The position numbers and the translations under genes were made by a program. DNA of 64,000 bases from Microbacterium endophyticum. GTDB taxonomy: Bacteria > Actinomycetota > Actinomycetes > Actinomycetales > Microbacteriaceae. Shown here in pieces: positions 1 through 8,136 of this stretch; the first letter of the stretch is position 1, and each line of letters starts with the position of its first letter. The stretch is taken from positions 806,001 to 870,000 of the forward strand of contig NZ_CP049255.1 in the NCBI RefSeq assembly GCF_011047135.1, in the 5' to 3' direction. The notes beneath the pieces are model-generated. The model saw nothing but the letters and a program-made list of their open reading frames with translations. It was not told where the DNA came from and searched no databases.

Positions 1-347
1 TTGCCGACGGCAACAGAGCCAGCAACTCCGACGACAAACGGCGTTGTCGTATCGGCTTCGCCGAGAAACGCGCTCGTGTCGGCGCCGAGTCGCTTCGTTG
101 ACTTTGCATACAACGACAGCAGCCGGCTGAGTGGCGCGTATACCTCGCGCACTTCGTCGAGGTCGAGGCGGTCACCAATACCCCGCAGCTGCACGATTTC
201 GCTCTGCGTCAGCGGCTGCGGCATGTCGGCTGCCATCCGCGACCATTCGTCGCGGGCGATCTCGCGGTACAACGCCGCGGTCTCCAAAGGTTCGGGCACC
301 GCACCATCGTAGCCACGCTCGTCGGTTACGACAGTGCGATTGTGCAT
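1..347 (-). CDS. coaA: Pantothenate kinase type I, 5' part only (runs off window start)
   Basis: First enzyme of coenzyme A synthesis, phosphorylating pantothenate in the cytoplasm. Only the first 115 codons are present. Reading the reverse strand from ATG at 347 gives a continuous frame with the family's N-terminal block (LYREIARDEWSRM, then LRGIGDRLDLDEVREVYAPL) and ends at the window edge inside the P-loop (GVAGSVAVG, expected to continue KST). The start is the first ATG before the conserved region. The gene is divergent from the phosphatase gene at 460, and a palindromic repeat fills the space between them. Family assignment is firm; the rest of the gene is outside the window. Confidence 0.9.
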   Translation of the reverse strand, partial: MHNRTVVTDERGYDGAVPEPLETAALYREIARDEWSRMAADMPQPLTQSEIVQLRGIGDRLDLDEVREVYAPLSRLLSLYAKSTKRLGADTSAFLGEADTTTPFVVGVAGSVAVG

Positions 348-354
348 TCCATAC

Positions 355-421
355 CGTCGGAGAATCGCGTTCAGTCGGATGCCACGGCCCCAAACCGTCC
401 GACGGAACACGATTCTCCGAC
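355..421. repeat. Dispersed palindromic repeat, copy a
   Basis: Imperfect inverted repeat with 23-base arms at 357-379 and 398-420 (21 of 23 positions pair) and an 18-base loop. The core is CGGAGAATCGCGTT followed by GTCGGA, mirrored as TCCGAC...CGATTCTCCG. It lies between the divergent coaA and ppx-like starts. One of six copies in the window (others near 19.9, 21.2, 23.1, 38.6 and 48.6 kb). Confidence 0.85.
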
Positions 422-459
422 TGAACTCCGCAGACTCGGCGCACCGCTACTGTGTACAG

Positions 460-1386
460 GTGCGCCTCGGGGTCCTCGATATCGGATCGAACACTGTCAA
501 CCTGCTCGTTGCCGACGCTAGAACCGGCGTTCGGCCCGTCACATCGACGTCTTTTCGTCAGGTGTTGCGCCTCATGCGCTTTCTGGATGCCACCGGTGCC
601 ATAAACCCCGATGGGGTCGCAGCGCTCGAAGAGGCCGCAACTCTTGCGCGGCAGGCCGCTGAACGCGAAGGTGTCGAGGCGTTTCTCACGATCGCAACCT
701 CAGCGCTGCGCGAAGCGACGAACGGCCCCGAAACGATCGCTCGCGTTGAGGCCATCACGGGTGTGCCGCTGCAGGTTCTCGATGGACCCGGCGAAGCGCG
801 CTACACGTTCCTGGCGATCCGGCGCTGGTTCGGTTGGTCAGCCGGCAACATCCTCATGCTCGACATCGGTGGCGGTTCACTCGAGGTGGCGGCAGGAGCC
901 GATGAACTGCCCGATGTTGCACTGTCGGTGCCGCTCGGCGCCGGGCGCGTGACAGTTGAATTCTTGCCCGAAGATCCGCCGCAGGCGGCCGACATCCGTC
1001 GTCTTCGCGATCACGTTCGCGAGCAGTTGGCTCCCATCCGTGATGCGCTCGCGGACCGCCCGCAGCCCGATCACATCGTCGGTTCGTCGAAAACCATCCG
1101 CTCGTTGGCTCGCCTGGCGGGCACGACTCAACCCGGTTGGGCTGAAGAGGACCGTCTGATTCTTACGCGTTCAGCCTTGAAGAGCTGGATTCCGCGGATG
1201 GCGGCGATGCCGGCCGAGGCACGCCAACAGCTGCCCGGAATCACCCCGGAACGCACCTTTCAGATTGTCGGCGGTGCCGTTGTGCTGCACGCGACGATGA
1301 AAGCACTTGGCGTCGACGAACTCGAAGTGAGCCCCTGGGCTCTTCGCGAGGGCGTACTGCTGCGCTACCTCGAAACCGTCGATTGA
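460..1386 (+). CDS. Ppx/GppA-type exopolyphosphatase family protein
   Basis: Actin-like ATPase-fold phosphatase that hydrolyses polyphosphate and/or pppGpp. The protein starts MRLGVLDIGSNTVNLLV, the family phosphate-1 motif, and has the second nucleotide-binding motif MLDIGGGSLEVA near residue 132 and VGSSKTIRSLARL near 207; 308 residues is normal for the short actinobacterial forms (no C-terminal HD domain). The frame is open back to 334, but the GTG at 460 directly precedes the conserved N-terminus, whereas the longer version would translate through palindromic repeat copy a. Whether it prefers polyphosphate or pppGpp cannot be told from sequence. Convergent with the FMN reductase gene. Confidence 0.88.
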   Translation: MRLGVLDIGSNTVNLLVADARTGVRPVTSTSFRQVLRLMRFLDATGAINPDGVAALEEAATLARQAAEREGVEAFLTIATSALREATNGPETIARVEAITGVPLQVLDGPGEARYTFLAIRRWFGWSAGNILMLDIGGGSLEVAAGADELPDVALSVPLGAGRVTVEFLPEDPPQAADIRRLRDHVREQLAPIRDALADRPQPDHIVGSSKTIRSLARLAGTTQPGWAEEDRLILTRSALKSWIPRMAAMPAEARQQLPGITPERTFQIVGGAVVLHATMKALGVDELEVSPWALREGVLLRYLETVD

Positions 1387-1460
1387 CGATGCCTCAGGCT
1401 ACCGGCAGCGGGATGAGGAACACCGCCGGCAGCCCGAGGGAACTAGCGCCAGACCTGGGA

Positions 1461-1982
1461 CTACTCCCCGTGGCCTGCGAGCGAGGCAAACTTGGCGAAA
1501 TTCGATCGATACTCGGATGCCGCAGCCGCAACGAGCTCGTCAATCTTGTCCATCTGACTCGCCACGAAGTAGAAGCCACGACCAGGCACGATTGCTCCAA
1601 GTTCCACGAGCAGGGGTGCAAGATTCACAGTCGGACCCATCGAGTGCGTCAGGTCAGCACCTGTCAGCACTGGAATTGCGACAACGCCGGCAAGTCCGTT
1701 CGCGGGGTACCGATCGAGGAACGCCTTGAGCAGTCCGGTGTAGGTGGCTTTATACGTCGGAGACGCGAAAACGACCAGATCACTCTCAGCGACGTGGGAG
1801 TTGAGCGCGCTCATCTCTTCAGACGGCCACGCAAAGATTTCGCTCTGGTGGTCAGCCAGGTCGATGACTTTGAGGTCGTACGTGCCATCGGCAAACAAAT
1901 GCTCAACCAGAGTGGTTGCGACTTTGAGCGTGCGCGATTGGGGTTTGGGGTTGCCTACGACAACCGAAACTTTCACTGTCAT
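1461..1982 (-). CDS. NADPH-dependent FMN reductase family protein
   Basis: Flavodoxin-like reductase, 173 residues, cytoplasmic. It starts MTVKVSVVVGNPKPQSRT, the phosphate-binding loop typical of the FMN_red family (GxPxxxSRT), and has the second flavin-contact block DLVVFASPTYKATYTGLLK followed by FLDRY. The frame is open 30 codons further upstream, but those residues have no family character, so the ATG at 1982 is chosen. Members reduce FMN with NADPH to supply monooxygenases or reduce quinones and azo compounds; the partner is not visible here. Convergent with the Ppx-like gene and downstream of glmM with an untranslated gap of about 215 bases. Confidence 0.85.
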   Translation of the reverse strand: MTVKVSVVVGNPKPQSRTLKVATTLVEHLFADGTYDLKVIDLADHQSEIFAWPSEEMSALNSHVAESDLVVFASPTYKATYTGLLKAFLDRYPANGLAGVVAIPVLTGADLTHSMGPTVNLAPLLVELGAIVPGRGFYFVASQMDKIDELVAAAASEYRSNFAKFASLAGHGE

Positions 1983-2198
1983 GTTTGAACTCTCACACTT
2001 CCACCGGTCTACAGGAGTTGAGACGCTCGCGACGTGCACACGTGAAGCTGTGGCGGTCGCGTAGAGGGGCATCGGCTGATGCCCGCGTCTCTCACTTTTC
2101 CACCGAGATTTTGTGGCCCGGTGGCCCGCAACGGCTTACGTTGCCCGTCGATTCTACGAAGCGAGTGTTTCGAAGAAGTTACCGCGCTGCGTGCGCGG

Positions 2199-3554
2199 CT
2201 AGAGCGCGAGGCGTTCGCGCACCACTGCTGCGAGGTTCTGAGCGATGCGCTCCGCGACAGAAGCCTCGGATGCCTCAACCATCACTCGGACAAGCGGTTC
2301 GGTGCCCGAAGCTCGAAGCAAAACGCGCCCCTCGTCGCCGAGCTCGCGCTCCGCGTCGGCCACGGCCCGAGCGAGCCCCGAGTCGGCGACCCGGGTGCGA
2401 TCCACCCCGTCGACGTTGATGAGCACCTGCGGATACACCGTCATCACGGTCGCGAGATCAGCAAGCGAGCGTTTCTGGCGGGCCATCTCGGCCATGATGT
2501 GCAGACCGCTCAACAGGCCGTCTCCGGTCGTCGCGAATGCGCTCATGATGACGTGACCCGACTGCTCGCCGCCGAGGGAATACTTGCCCCGGTTCATCTC
2601 TTCGAGAACGTAGCGGTCGCCGACGGCAGTCGACAACACGTTGATGCCGTGATCGGCCATCGCGCGGTGGAGCCCGAGGTTACTCATGACGGTCGTGACG
2701 AGCGTGTCGGATGCCAGCACCCCACGTTCCTTCATGGCGACCGCGAGGATCGCCATGATCTGGTCGCCATCCACCGTGTTACCCAGCGCGTCGACAGCGA
2801 GGCAGCGGTCCGCATCACCGTCGTGCGCGATTCCGAGGTCGGCACCGAGCCGCACGACAGTTTCGGCGAGGACGTCGAGGTGGGTCGAACCCACGCCGTC
2901 GTTGATGTTGAGTCCGTCGGGGTCGGCACCGATGACGGTGACTTGGGCTCCGGCATCCTTGAATGTCTCGGGCGACACCCCGGATGCTGCGCCGTGCGCG
3001 CAATCGAGCACGACGTGAAGGCCATCGAGTCGGTGCGGCAGTGACTTCAGCAGGTGCAGCACGTAGCGGTCTTCAGCATCAGCGAATCGGCGGATGCGGC
3101 CGACGCCGGCGCCCGTCGGTTGGAACTTGGGGGCGGTGAGCGCCGCCTCGATGCGTTGCTCAACCTCATCGGGGAGCTTCACGCCGCCGCGTGCGAAAAT
3201 CTTGATCCCGTTGTCGGGGGCGGGGTTATGGGATGCCGAAACCATCACGCCGAAGTCAGCGTCGATGTCGGCTACCAAAAACGCCGCCGCGGGGGTGGGA
3301 AGAACCCCAGCGTCGAACACGTCGACACCCGATGAGGCCAAACCGGCAGACACAGCTGCGGCAAGGAATTCACCGGAGACCCGCGGATCGCGGGCAACCA
3401 CGGCTGTCAGACGCCGACCTTCGGCCTTGCGTGCTTCTGCCGTGCGGCCCTGGCCCAAAACGACAGCAGTCGCCTGGGCCAGGGTGAGCGCGAGGTCGGC
3501 GGTGAGGGAGCCATTTGCAAGACCCCGCACACCGTCCGTACCGAACAGCGCCAT
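2199..3554 (-). CDS. glmM: Phosphoglucosamine mutase
   Basis: Converts glucosamine-6-phosphate to glucosamine-1-phosphate for UDP-GlcNAc and peptidoglycan synthesis. The 451-residue protein shows FGTDGVRG at the N-terminus, the phosphoserine loop [12 protein letters not shown] (active Ser about 108), the metal loop HDGDADRC, the sugar loop GGEQSGH and the C-terminal phosphate-binding [12 protein letters not shown]. Full length for the family. It follows rpsI by 14 bases and is probably co-transcribed with rplM-rpsI, the standard actinobacterial arrangement, where coaA often comes next; here the FMN reductase and Ppx-like genes lie between glmM and coaA. Confidence 0.97.
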   Translation of the reverse strand: MALFGTDGVRGLANGSLTADLALTLAQATAVVLGQGRTAEARKAEGRRLTAVVARDPRVSGEFLAAAVSAGLASSGVDVFDAGVLPTPAAAFLVADIDADFGVMVSASHNPAPDNGIKIFARGGVKLPDEVEQRIEAALTAPKFQPTGAGVGRIRRFADAEDRYVLHLLKSLPHRLDGLHVVLDCAHGAASGVSPETFKDAGAQVTVIGADPDGLNINDGVGSTHLDVLAETVVRLGADLGIAHDGDADRCLAVDALGNTVDGDQIMAILAVAMKERGVLASDTLVTTVMSNLGLHRAMADHGINVLSTAVGDRYVLEEMNRGKYSLGGEQSGHVIMSAFATTGDGLLSGLHIMAEMARQKRSLADLATVMTVYPQVLINVDGVDRTRVADSGLARAVADAERELGDEGRVLLRASGTEPLVRVMVEASEASVAERIAQNLAAVVRERLAL

Positions 3555-3568
3555 AAGTACCGGAGCGC

Positions 3569-4051
3569 TTAGCGCTTCGAGTACTGAGGAGCCTTGCGGG
3601 CCTTCTTGAGACCAGCCTTCTTGCGCTCTTTCACACGAGCGTCACGCGAAAGGAATCCGGCCTTCTTCAAGGTGGCGCGGTTGTTCTCTTCGTCGATCTG
3701 GTTGAGCGAGCGGGCAATGCCGAGACGCAGCGCGCCGGCCTGACCCGAAGGGCCACCACCAGAGATGCGAGCGATCACGTCGTAGCCGCCTTCGAGGCTC
3801 AGCACGGTGAAGGGGTCGTTGATCAGCTGCTGGTGCAGCTTGTTGGGGAAGTAGTCCTCGAACGTGCGGCCGTTGACCGTGATCACGCCGGAGCCGGGTA
3901 CCAACCGCACGCGGGCAATTGCCTGCTTGCGGCGGCCGACGGCTGCGCCGGGAACCGAGAGCACGGGGCGCTCTGCAGCAACGGCGGCCGGTTCGGCTGC
4001 GGACTCGGTGGAGTAGTTGGAGGTATCGATCGTCTCAGAGATCTGCGCCAT
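3569..4051 (-). CDS. rpsI: 30S ribosomal protein S9
   Basis: Small-subunit ribosomal protein whose C-terminal tail reaches the P-site tRNA. The 160-residue protein has [17 protein letters not shown], the [19 protein letters not shown] block and the invariant SKR end. An extra N-terminal stretch of about 35 residues rich in Ala, Glu and Ser precedes the conserved core, as is usual in Actinobacteria. It lies 29 bases downstream of rplM and 14 bases upstream of glmM, in the same direction. Confidence 0.97.
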   Translation of the reverse strand: MAQISETIDTSNYSTESAAEPAAVAAERPVLSVPGAAVGRRKQAIARVRLVPGSGVITVNGRTFEDYFPNKLHQQLINDPFTVLSLEGGYDVIARISGGGPSGQAGALRLGIARSLNQIDEENNRATLKKAGFLSRDARVKERKKAGLKKARKAPQYSKR

Positions 4052-4080
4052 GGTGATGTCCTGAATCCTTTAAGGAACGC

Positions 4081-4527
4081 CTACTGGGCGACCTGGTCGA
4101 AGGTGTACGTCGTGGGCTGCTGAGCGGCGTGCGGGTGCTCGGCACCGGCGTAAACCTTCAGCTTCGACAGCTGCTGGGCACCCAGGCTGTTCTTGGGGAG
4201 CATTCCGCGCACGGCCTTTTCAATGGCGCGCACGGGGTTCTTCTCGAGCAGCTCGGCGTAGGTGATCGACTTGAGTCCACCCGGGTAACCGGAGTGACGG
4301 TAAGCCTTCTTCTTCTCGAGCTTCTGGCCGGTGAGTGCAACAGCGCCAGCGTTGATGACGATGACGAAGTCACCGACGTCGACGTGGTTGGCGAAGGTCG
4401 GCTTGTGCTTGCCACGAAGGATCGTGGCAGCGTGCGATGCCAGGCGACCGAGAACGACGTCGGTTGCGTCAATCACGATCCAATCGCGCTGGATCTCACC
4501 AGTCTTGGGGGTATAAGTGCGCGTCAC
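4081..4527 (-). CDS. rplM: 50S ribosomal protein L13
   Basis: Early-assembling large-subunit ribosomal protein. The 148 residues contain [34 protein letters not shown], the [13 protein letters not shown] block and AVRGMLPKN, all hallmark L13 segments, at normal length. It is the first gene of the rplM-rpsI-glmM group; the promoter should lie in 4528-4690, upstream of its ATG at 4527. Confidence 0.97.
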   Translation of the reverse strand: MTRTYTPKTGEIQRDWIVIDATDVVLGRLASHAATILRGKHKPTFANHVDVGDFVIVINAGAVALTGQKLEKKKAYRHSGYPGGLKSITYAELLEKNPVRAIEKAVRGMLPKNSLGAQQLSKLKVYAGAEHPHAAQQPTTYTFDQVAQ

Positions 4528-4689
4528 TGTAGTGCTGCTTTCTTTGTCGAACGGAGAAGTTCGTGAATCCCGCTCCGGGGTGCTTGCAAATGACGGATGT
4601 CTCTACAAGACGCCAGTGGAGGGCTCACGTTCGTAGTACCTGGCTAGCGGGCACAGGCACCAAAGATCTACGATACCACGCTGCGGCGC

Positions 4690-5535
4690 TTAGACGTGAT
4701 CGCGCCAACTATGCTGCGGAGCGTAGCCGAGCATCCGGCGTGCTTTGTCGATTGAGAGCAGCGTGTCGTTCACGCCCACTTCGCGCAGAAGCGGCACATC
4801 AGGGAACACTTCGGCGAGCAGCTCTTCGTTGGATCGCGTCATGACGGTGTCGGCGGCGGCGATGATGAAGCGCTCGAATCCGGCCGGCGCAACCTCGAGA
4901 GCACGCTCCACTGCCTGCGCTCCGTCGCGGGCGTCGATGTAGCCCCAGAGGTTCCACTTGCGGATCATCGCGTCGGCATCGAACGAGGGAAACTCGGCGT
5001 AGTCCTCGGGGACCATGACGTTCGAAAAACGAAGCGCCGTGATCGAAAGCTCCGGGTTCCACCGCACGAGTTCGATGGCCATCTGCTCTTCGAGGTGCTT
5101 GACGAGCGAGTAGACCGACTCGGGGCGGGCGGGGTATTCCTCATCGACCGGCGCGTACGGAGGTGGCACATCGAACGGAAGACCGAGCACAGTCTCACTC
5201 GAGGCGTAGACGATCTTGGTGATCCCCAGGCGCGCTGCAGCCCAGAACACGTTGAACGTGCCCGGCATGTTGTTGTGGAACGTCGCAACGTCGGGGCGGA
5301 TGCCGGGGGCCGGAATTGCAGCGAGGTGCACAACAGCGTCGACACCATCGTGCTGGTCACCGACCGCGGTGAGCGCGTCGACGACTTGGCCGTAGTCGGT
5401 GAGATCGACCTGCACGAATCCCGGGCCACGGGTGCCGACGACATCCATCCCGATGACGGTGTGCCCTGCGGCGCGGAGCTCTCGGACGACAACGGCGCCG
5501 AGTTTTCCGGACGATCCCGTAACAGCGATTCTCAT
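4690..5535 (-). CDS. NAD-dependent epimerase/dehydratase (extended SDR)
   Basis: Extended short-chain dehydrogenase of 281 residues acting on a nucleotide sugar or similar substrate. The start ATG at 5535 has a good ribosome site (AGAGGA) just before it; the frame is open 49 codons further back without family similarity. The Rossmann loop VTGSSGKLG is at residues 5-13, a DLTDYGQV block follows, and the catalytic YSLVK (Tyr-x-x-x-Lys) lies near residue 145. Substrate cannot be predicted. It stands alone between the ribosomal operon and a small unknown gene. Confidence 0.85.
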   Translation of the reverse strand: MRIAVTGSSGKLGAVVVRELRAAGHTVIGMDVVGTRGPGFVQVDLTDYGQVVDALTAVGDQHDGVDAVVHLAAIPAPGIRPDVATFHNNMPGTFNVFWAAARLGITKIVYASSETVLGLPFDVPPPYAPVDEEYPARPESVYSLVKHLEEQMAIELVRWNPELSITALRFSNVMVPEDYAEFPSFDADAMIRKWNLWGYIDARDGAQAVERALEVAPAGFERFIIAAADTVMTRSNEELLAEVFPDVPLLREVGVNDTLLSIDKARRMLGYAPQHSWRDHV

Positions 5536-5615
5536 GCGTGGTTCCTCTCGACGGTGAGCGTGCGTTCTTCGAGCGTACGTGCCCCACCACCAACTCGCGA
5601 CTTGCGTGAGACGGC

Positions 5616-6056
5616 CTACCCCTGACGCTGTGCGAGCTCGCACAAGAGCGCTGGAGTGGCCGATGCGATGCGCTCGGCGCACTTTGCGCTGTCATATGGA
5701 CGTGCGCTCATCACAACAGGCTCGGCGTCCAGGGTGAGATACCAGCCGATGGTGCGGCGCGCGGCCGAATACGCGTAGGCATACGCGACTAATTCATCGC
5801 GTCGCGCGCGGATCTCAGCGACGTGAGCAAACGCATGTTCGCGACTCGGGTACACACGCACGGAGCGGCCAAGTTCACGCGAGTTCAACGCGTGCAGTCG
5901 CCAATAGGTTGCGCCCGGAGTCAGCACACCAGTTGCTTCGAATGCTGGCTCCATCCCGTGCGCGCGACGCACAGTGCTCGCGGCGAGGCACCAAGAAGCG
6001 AGCCTTCGCTCGTCGAGTCCGCTAAACGTCGCGAATGTGATCTTCGTCGCCCCCAT
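5616..6056 (-). CDS. Hypothetical protein, 146 residues
   Basis: Not recognised. A soluble, alanine- and arginine-rich protein with no membrane segment or signal peptide. The N-terminal part reads MGATKITFATFSGLDERR; the C-terminal part, with GWYLTLDAEPVVMSARPYDS followed by a short Ala/Ile helix, faintly recalls the strand pattern of YegP/DUF1508-type domains, but that is weak. The frame is open to an ATG at 6101, which would add 15 residues; the later ATG is preferred because the conserved-looking part starts there. Codon use matches its neighbours, so it is probably a real gene. Confidence 0.55.
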   Translation of the reverse strand: MGATKITFATFSGLDERRLASWCLAASTVRRAHGMEPAFEATGVLTPGATYWRLHALNSRELGRSVRVYPSREHAFAHVAEIRARRDELVAYAYAYSAARRTIGWYLTLDAEPVVMSARPYDSAKCAERIASATPALLCELAQRQG

Positions 6057-6394
6057 CACACACCGCCCGCCCCTCGAACGTCCATGGTCTGCAGGGATCA
6101 TGTCCGCGTTGGCCTATCGACTTCGGGTCCAAGAGGTGAACAGAAAGCATCGGGAAACAGTCGGGGGAACGTCGCGCGCCGCGCAACGCACAAAATCGGG
6201 CAGGTCAGCGGGGTTTTGGGACCCAAAGGGCGGCGCAATCGGTTCTGCCGACGCGGGCTTAACGCGCACGACTAAAAGTGCTCACATAGGTGAAACACGG
6301 GATAAACCTGACGCTGCTATACATGTCACGACGGCATCCTCTCGTCGCCGAAGCATCGCCACAGCTGCACCGGAACTCTTTTGGAAATGAGATC
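6057..6394. other. Gene-free spacer between two divergent small genes
   Basis: About 340 bases without a convincing gene. A 13-base near-palindrome (TTTGGG-A-CCCAAA) sits at 6215-6227. The region should hold the promoters of both flanking genes. No repeat-family copy or RNA gene was seen. Confidence 0.4.
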
Positions 6395-6661
6395 ATGCTT
6401 GCTGTTGAGTCAGCTCTCTCGACGTCGCACATCTTCTACCGCTCGCGCGCACGCTCTACTGCTGCGGCCGCACCGGCACCGTCGGCTCCGCGTCGACATA
6501 AGTCATCTCGCAAGCCGCCGCGGCGCCCGGGAACTCCCTGGTGGGCCTTCGCGGGGCTCGTGATGATCGCCGCTGGCGCTGCTGTTCTCGTCTACATGGC
6601 GCTGTTGCAAGACACCGGCGCCGACGCGCTGAGCGCGGCTCTCACCCAGCTCAGCTTGTAG
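6395..6661 (+). CDS. Small single-pass membrane protein, hypothetical
   Basis: 88 residues, function unknown. The N-terminal half is basic and rich in Ala, Ser and Pro; residues about 55-78 form one hydrophobic helix (WWAFAGLVMIAAGAAVLVYM), and a short tail follows. The ATG at 6395 is preceded by GGAAATGAG, a plausible ribosome site; the frame is open 35 codons further upstream, but that stretch looks like leader sequence. It ends 13 bases before the convergent ars regulator gene. Confidence 0.5.
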   Translation: MLAVESALSTSHIFYRSRARSTAAAAPAPSAPRRHKSSRKPPRRPGTPWWAFAGLVMIAAGAAVLVYMALLQDTGADALSAALTQLSL

Positions 6662-6674
6662 GCCCGTAGCGCGT

Positions 6675-7367
6675 TTACGAGATTCGGATGCGGGGCGCAA
6701 ACTCCGCGACGCGGTGCATCAGGTCGTCGAACGCGGCATCGAAGGCAGCGTCGCTTCCGACAGGTACCGGGTCGGGCACCGACCAGTGCAGCGGTGCCGG
6801 CGCGCTGCGTGGCGCACGCTCCTCGTAAGCACTGTCGCACACAGTGATGACGAGGTCGGTGTCGCGCACGACGTCGGTGACGCTGCGAGGTTTCGCGTCG
6901 CCGAGGTTCATGCCGTGGCGGCGCGCTGCACGCACGGCCCCGGCAGCAACGGCGGGTGCCGGATGCGTGCCGGCGGATGCCGTGGGCACACTGCTTTGCG
7001 TGCGCCACAGCATTTCGGCCAGCTGCGACCGTGCCGAGTTCGCGGTGCAGACGAAAACGACGCGGCGAGCGGCGGCATCCGCTGATGGCGCGAGGTGCGC
7101 GAGTGCTTCGCGGCGGAGCGACACGTAGCTGCGCCGCGCATCGCCTTCAGACCTGGTGCGCGTGATGAGGCCAGCGTTTTCGAGCACGCCGAGGTGGTGC
7201 GAGACGAGGTTTGAGGTCATGCCGAGGCGCTCACGCACTTCGGTGGGTGACAGGTCACCGAGCGTGAGCAGGTCGAGGAGGCGCAGCCGCGCGGGCTCGC
7301 CGAGAGCCGCGTGGCGTGCCGCTCGCGCCGCAAGAGAATTCACCTGTTCGTTCATTACCTCAATCAT
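6675..7367 (-). CDS. ArsR-type repressor fused to arsenate reductase (ArsR-ArsC)
   Basis: Two-domain protein of 230 residues. Residues about 10-85 are a winged-helix ArsR domain (recognition helix region TSNLVSHHLGVLENAGLITR). Residues about 100-230 are a low-Mr phosphatase-fold arsenate reductase with the catalytic loop CTANSARS (C-x5-R) and the acid segment VPDPVP. Arsenate reduction and repression are thus on one chain. The only two cysteines are in the reductase half (CTAN and ITVCDS); the DNA-binding half has none. Translation may start at ATG 7367, inside the operator, or at ATG 7355 (MNEQVN). It is divergent from the aquaglyceroporin gene across a shared palindrome, so it probably controls both directions. 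Confidence 0.88.
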   Translation of the reverse strand: MIEVMNEQVNSLAARAARHAALGEPARLRLLDLLTLGDLSPTEVRERLGMTSNLVSHHLGVLENAGLITRTRSEGDARRSYVSLRREALAHLAPSADAAARRVVFVCTANSARSQLAEMLWRTQSSVPTASAGTHPAPAVAAGAVRAARRHGMNLGDAKPRSVTDVVRDTDLVITVCDSAYEERAPRSAPAPLHWSVPDPVPVGSDAAFDAAFDDLMHRVAEFAPRIRIS

Positions 7368-7380
7368 CGTTGAGGTAATG
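7353..7380. promoter_or_regulatory. ArsR operator palindrome
   Basis: Perfect 11-base arms CATTACCTCAA and TTGAGGTAATG, separated by 6 bases, between the divergent arsR-arsC and aquaglyceroporin genes. It overlaps the first codons of the regulator. Form and position fit an ArsR-family operator. Confidence 0.75.
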
Positions 7381-7406
7381 TGAGTGCGTCAAGCCGAGGA
7401 GCCCCA

Positions 7407-8135
7407 GTGAATTTCGTACCGACGATCCGCCGCGCGGTGGCCGAGTTTCTCGGCACCGGCATGCTGGTGACGATTGTGGTGGGTTCGGGCATCGCCGCCG
7501 AGCGACTATCAGATGACCCCGGAGTGCAGCTTCTCGCGAACAGCATCGCCACGGCACTCGGACTCGCCGTGCTGATTCTCATGTTCGGGCGCATCTCGGG
7601 CGCGCACTTCAATCCCGTGGTGTCTCTTGTTGACGCAGCTCTCGGGCGGCGACACCACACCGGGCTGTCGCTTCCGATGACAGCGATCTATCTCGTCGCG
7701 CAATTCGCGGGCGGCATTACAGGCGCGGTTCTTGCCAACGCGATGTTCGCGCTGCCGACGTCGCTTTCGACAACCGATCGTGCAACGCCAGCAACATTCC
7801 TCGCCGAAATCGTCGCGACAGCGGGCCTCATTTTGCTCATCATCGCTCTTGCGCGCACCGGCCAAACATCAGCCGCAGCCCCGGCGATCGGTGCCTACAT
7901 CGGCGCTGCATATTGGTTCACGAGCTCAACATCGTTTGCCAACCCTGCCGTGACGATCGGGCGCATCTTCAGCGATTCGTTCGCCGGCATCGCCCCCGCA
8001 TCGGTACTGCTGTTCATCGCCGCGCAGCTCATCGGCGGGGCCGTTGGCGCGCTCCTTGCCATTGCCCTCTTCCCTCATGCCGACCGCGCCGCGGACGACA
8101 TGGTGATCCCCCACGAACCCGAACCAAAGGACTGA
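7407..8135 (+). CDS. MIP-family channel (aquaglyceroporin, probable arsenite channel)
   Basis: Six-helix major intrinsic protein of 242 residues. The two pore half-helix motifs are SGAHFNPVVS (NPV instead of NPA) near residue 70 and TSFANPAVTIGR (NPA) near residue 180. MIP channels in ars clusters let arsenite leave the cell by diffusion, coupled to ArsC-type reduction of arsenate; this one sits in exactly that context. GTG at 7407 is chosen because GAGGAG lies upstream of it; a GTG at 7380 would overlap the operator. The stop is one base before the next start, so the two genes are translationally linked. Confidence 0.85.
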   Translation: MNFVPTIRRAVAEFLGTGMLVTIVVGSGIAAERLSDDPGVQLLANSIATALGLAVLILMFGRISGAHFNPVVSLVDAALGRRHHTGLSLPMTAIYLVAQFAGGITGAVLANAMFALPTSLSTTDRATPATFLAEIVATAGLILLIIALARTGQTSAAAPAIGAYIGAAYWFTSSTSFANPAVTIGRIFSDSFAGIAPASVLLFIAAQLIGGAVGALLAIALFPHADRAADDMVIPHEPEPKD

Positions 8136-8136
8136 C

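Noticed and set aside
334..459. Longer N-terminus for the Ppx/GppA protein
   Set aside because: It would translate the palindromic repeat and adds no family residues; GTG at 460 precedes the conserved motif.
2079..3044. 321-codon plus-strand frame opposite glmM
   Set aside because: Lies entirely antisense to a certain gene; caused by high-G+C codon bias.
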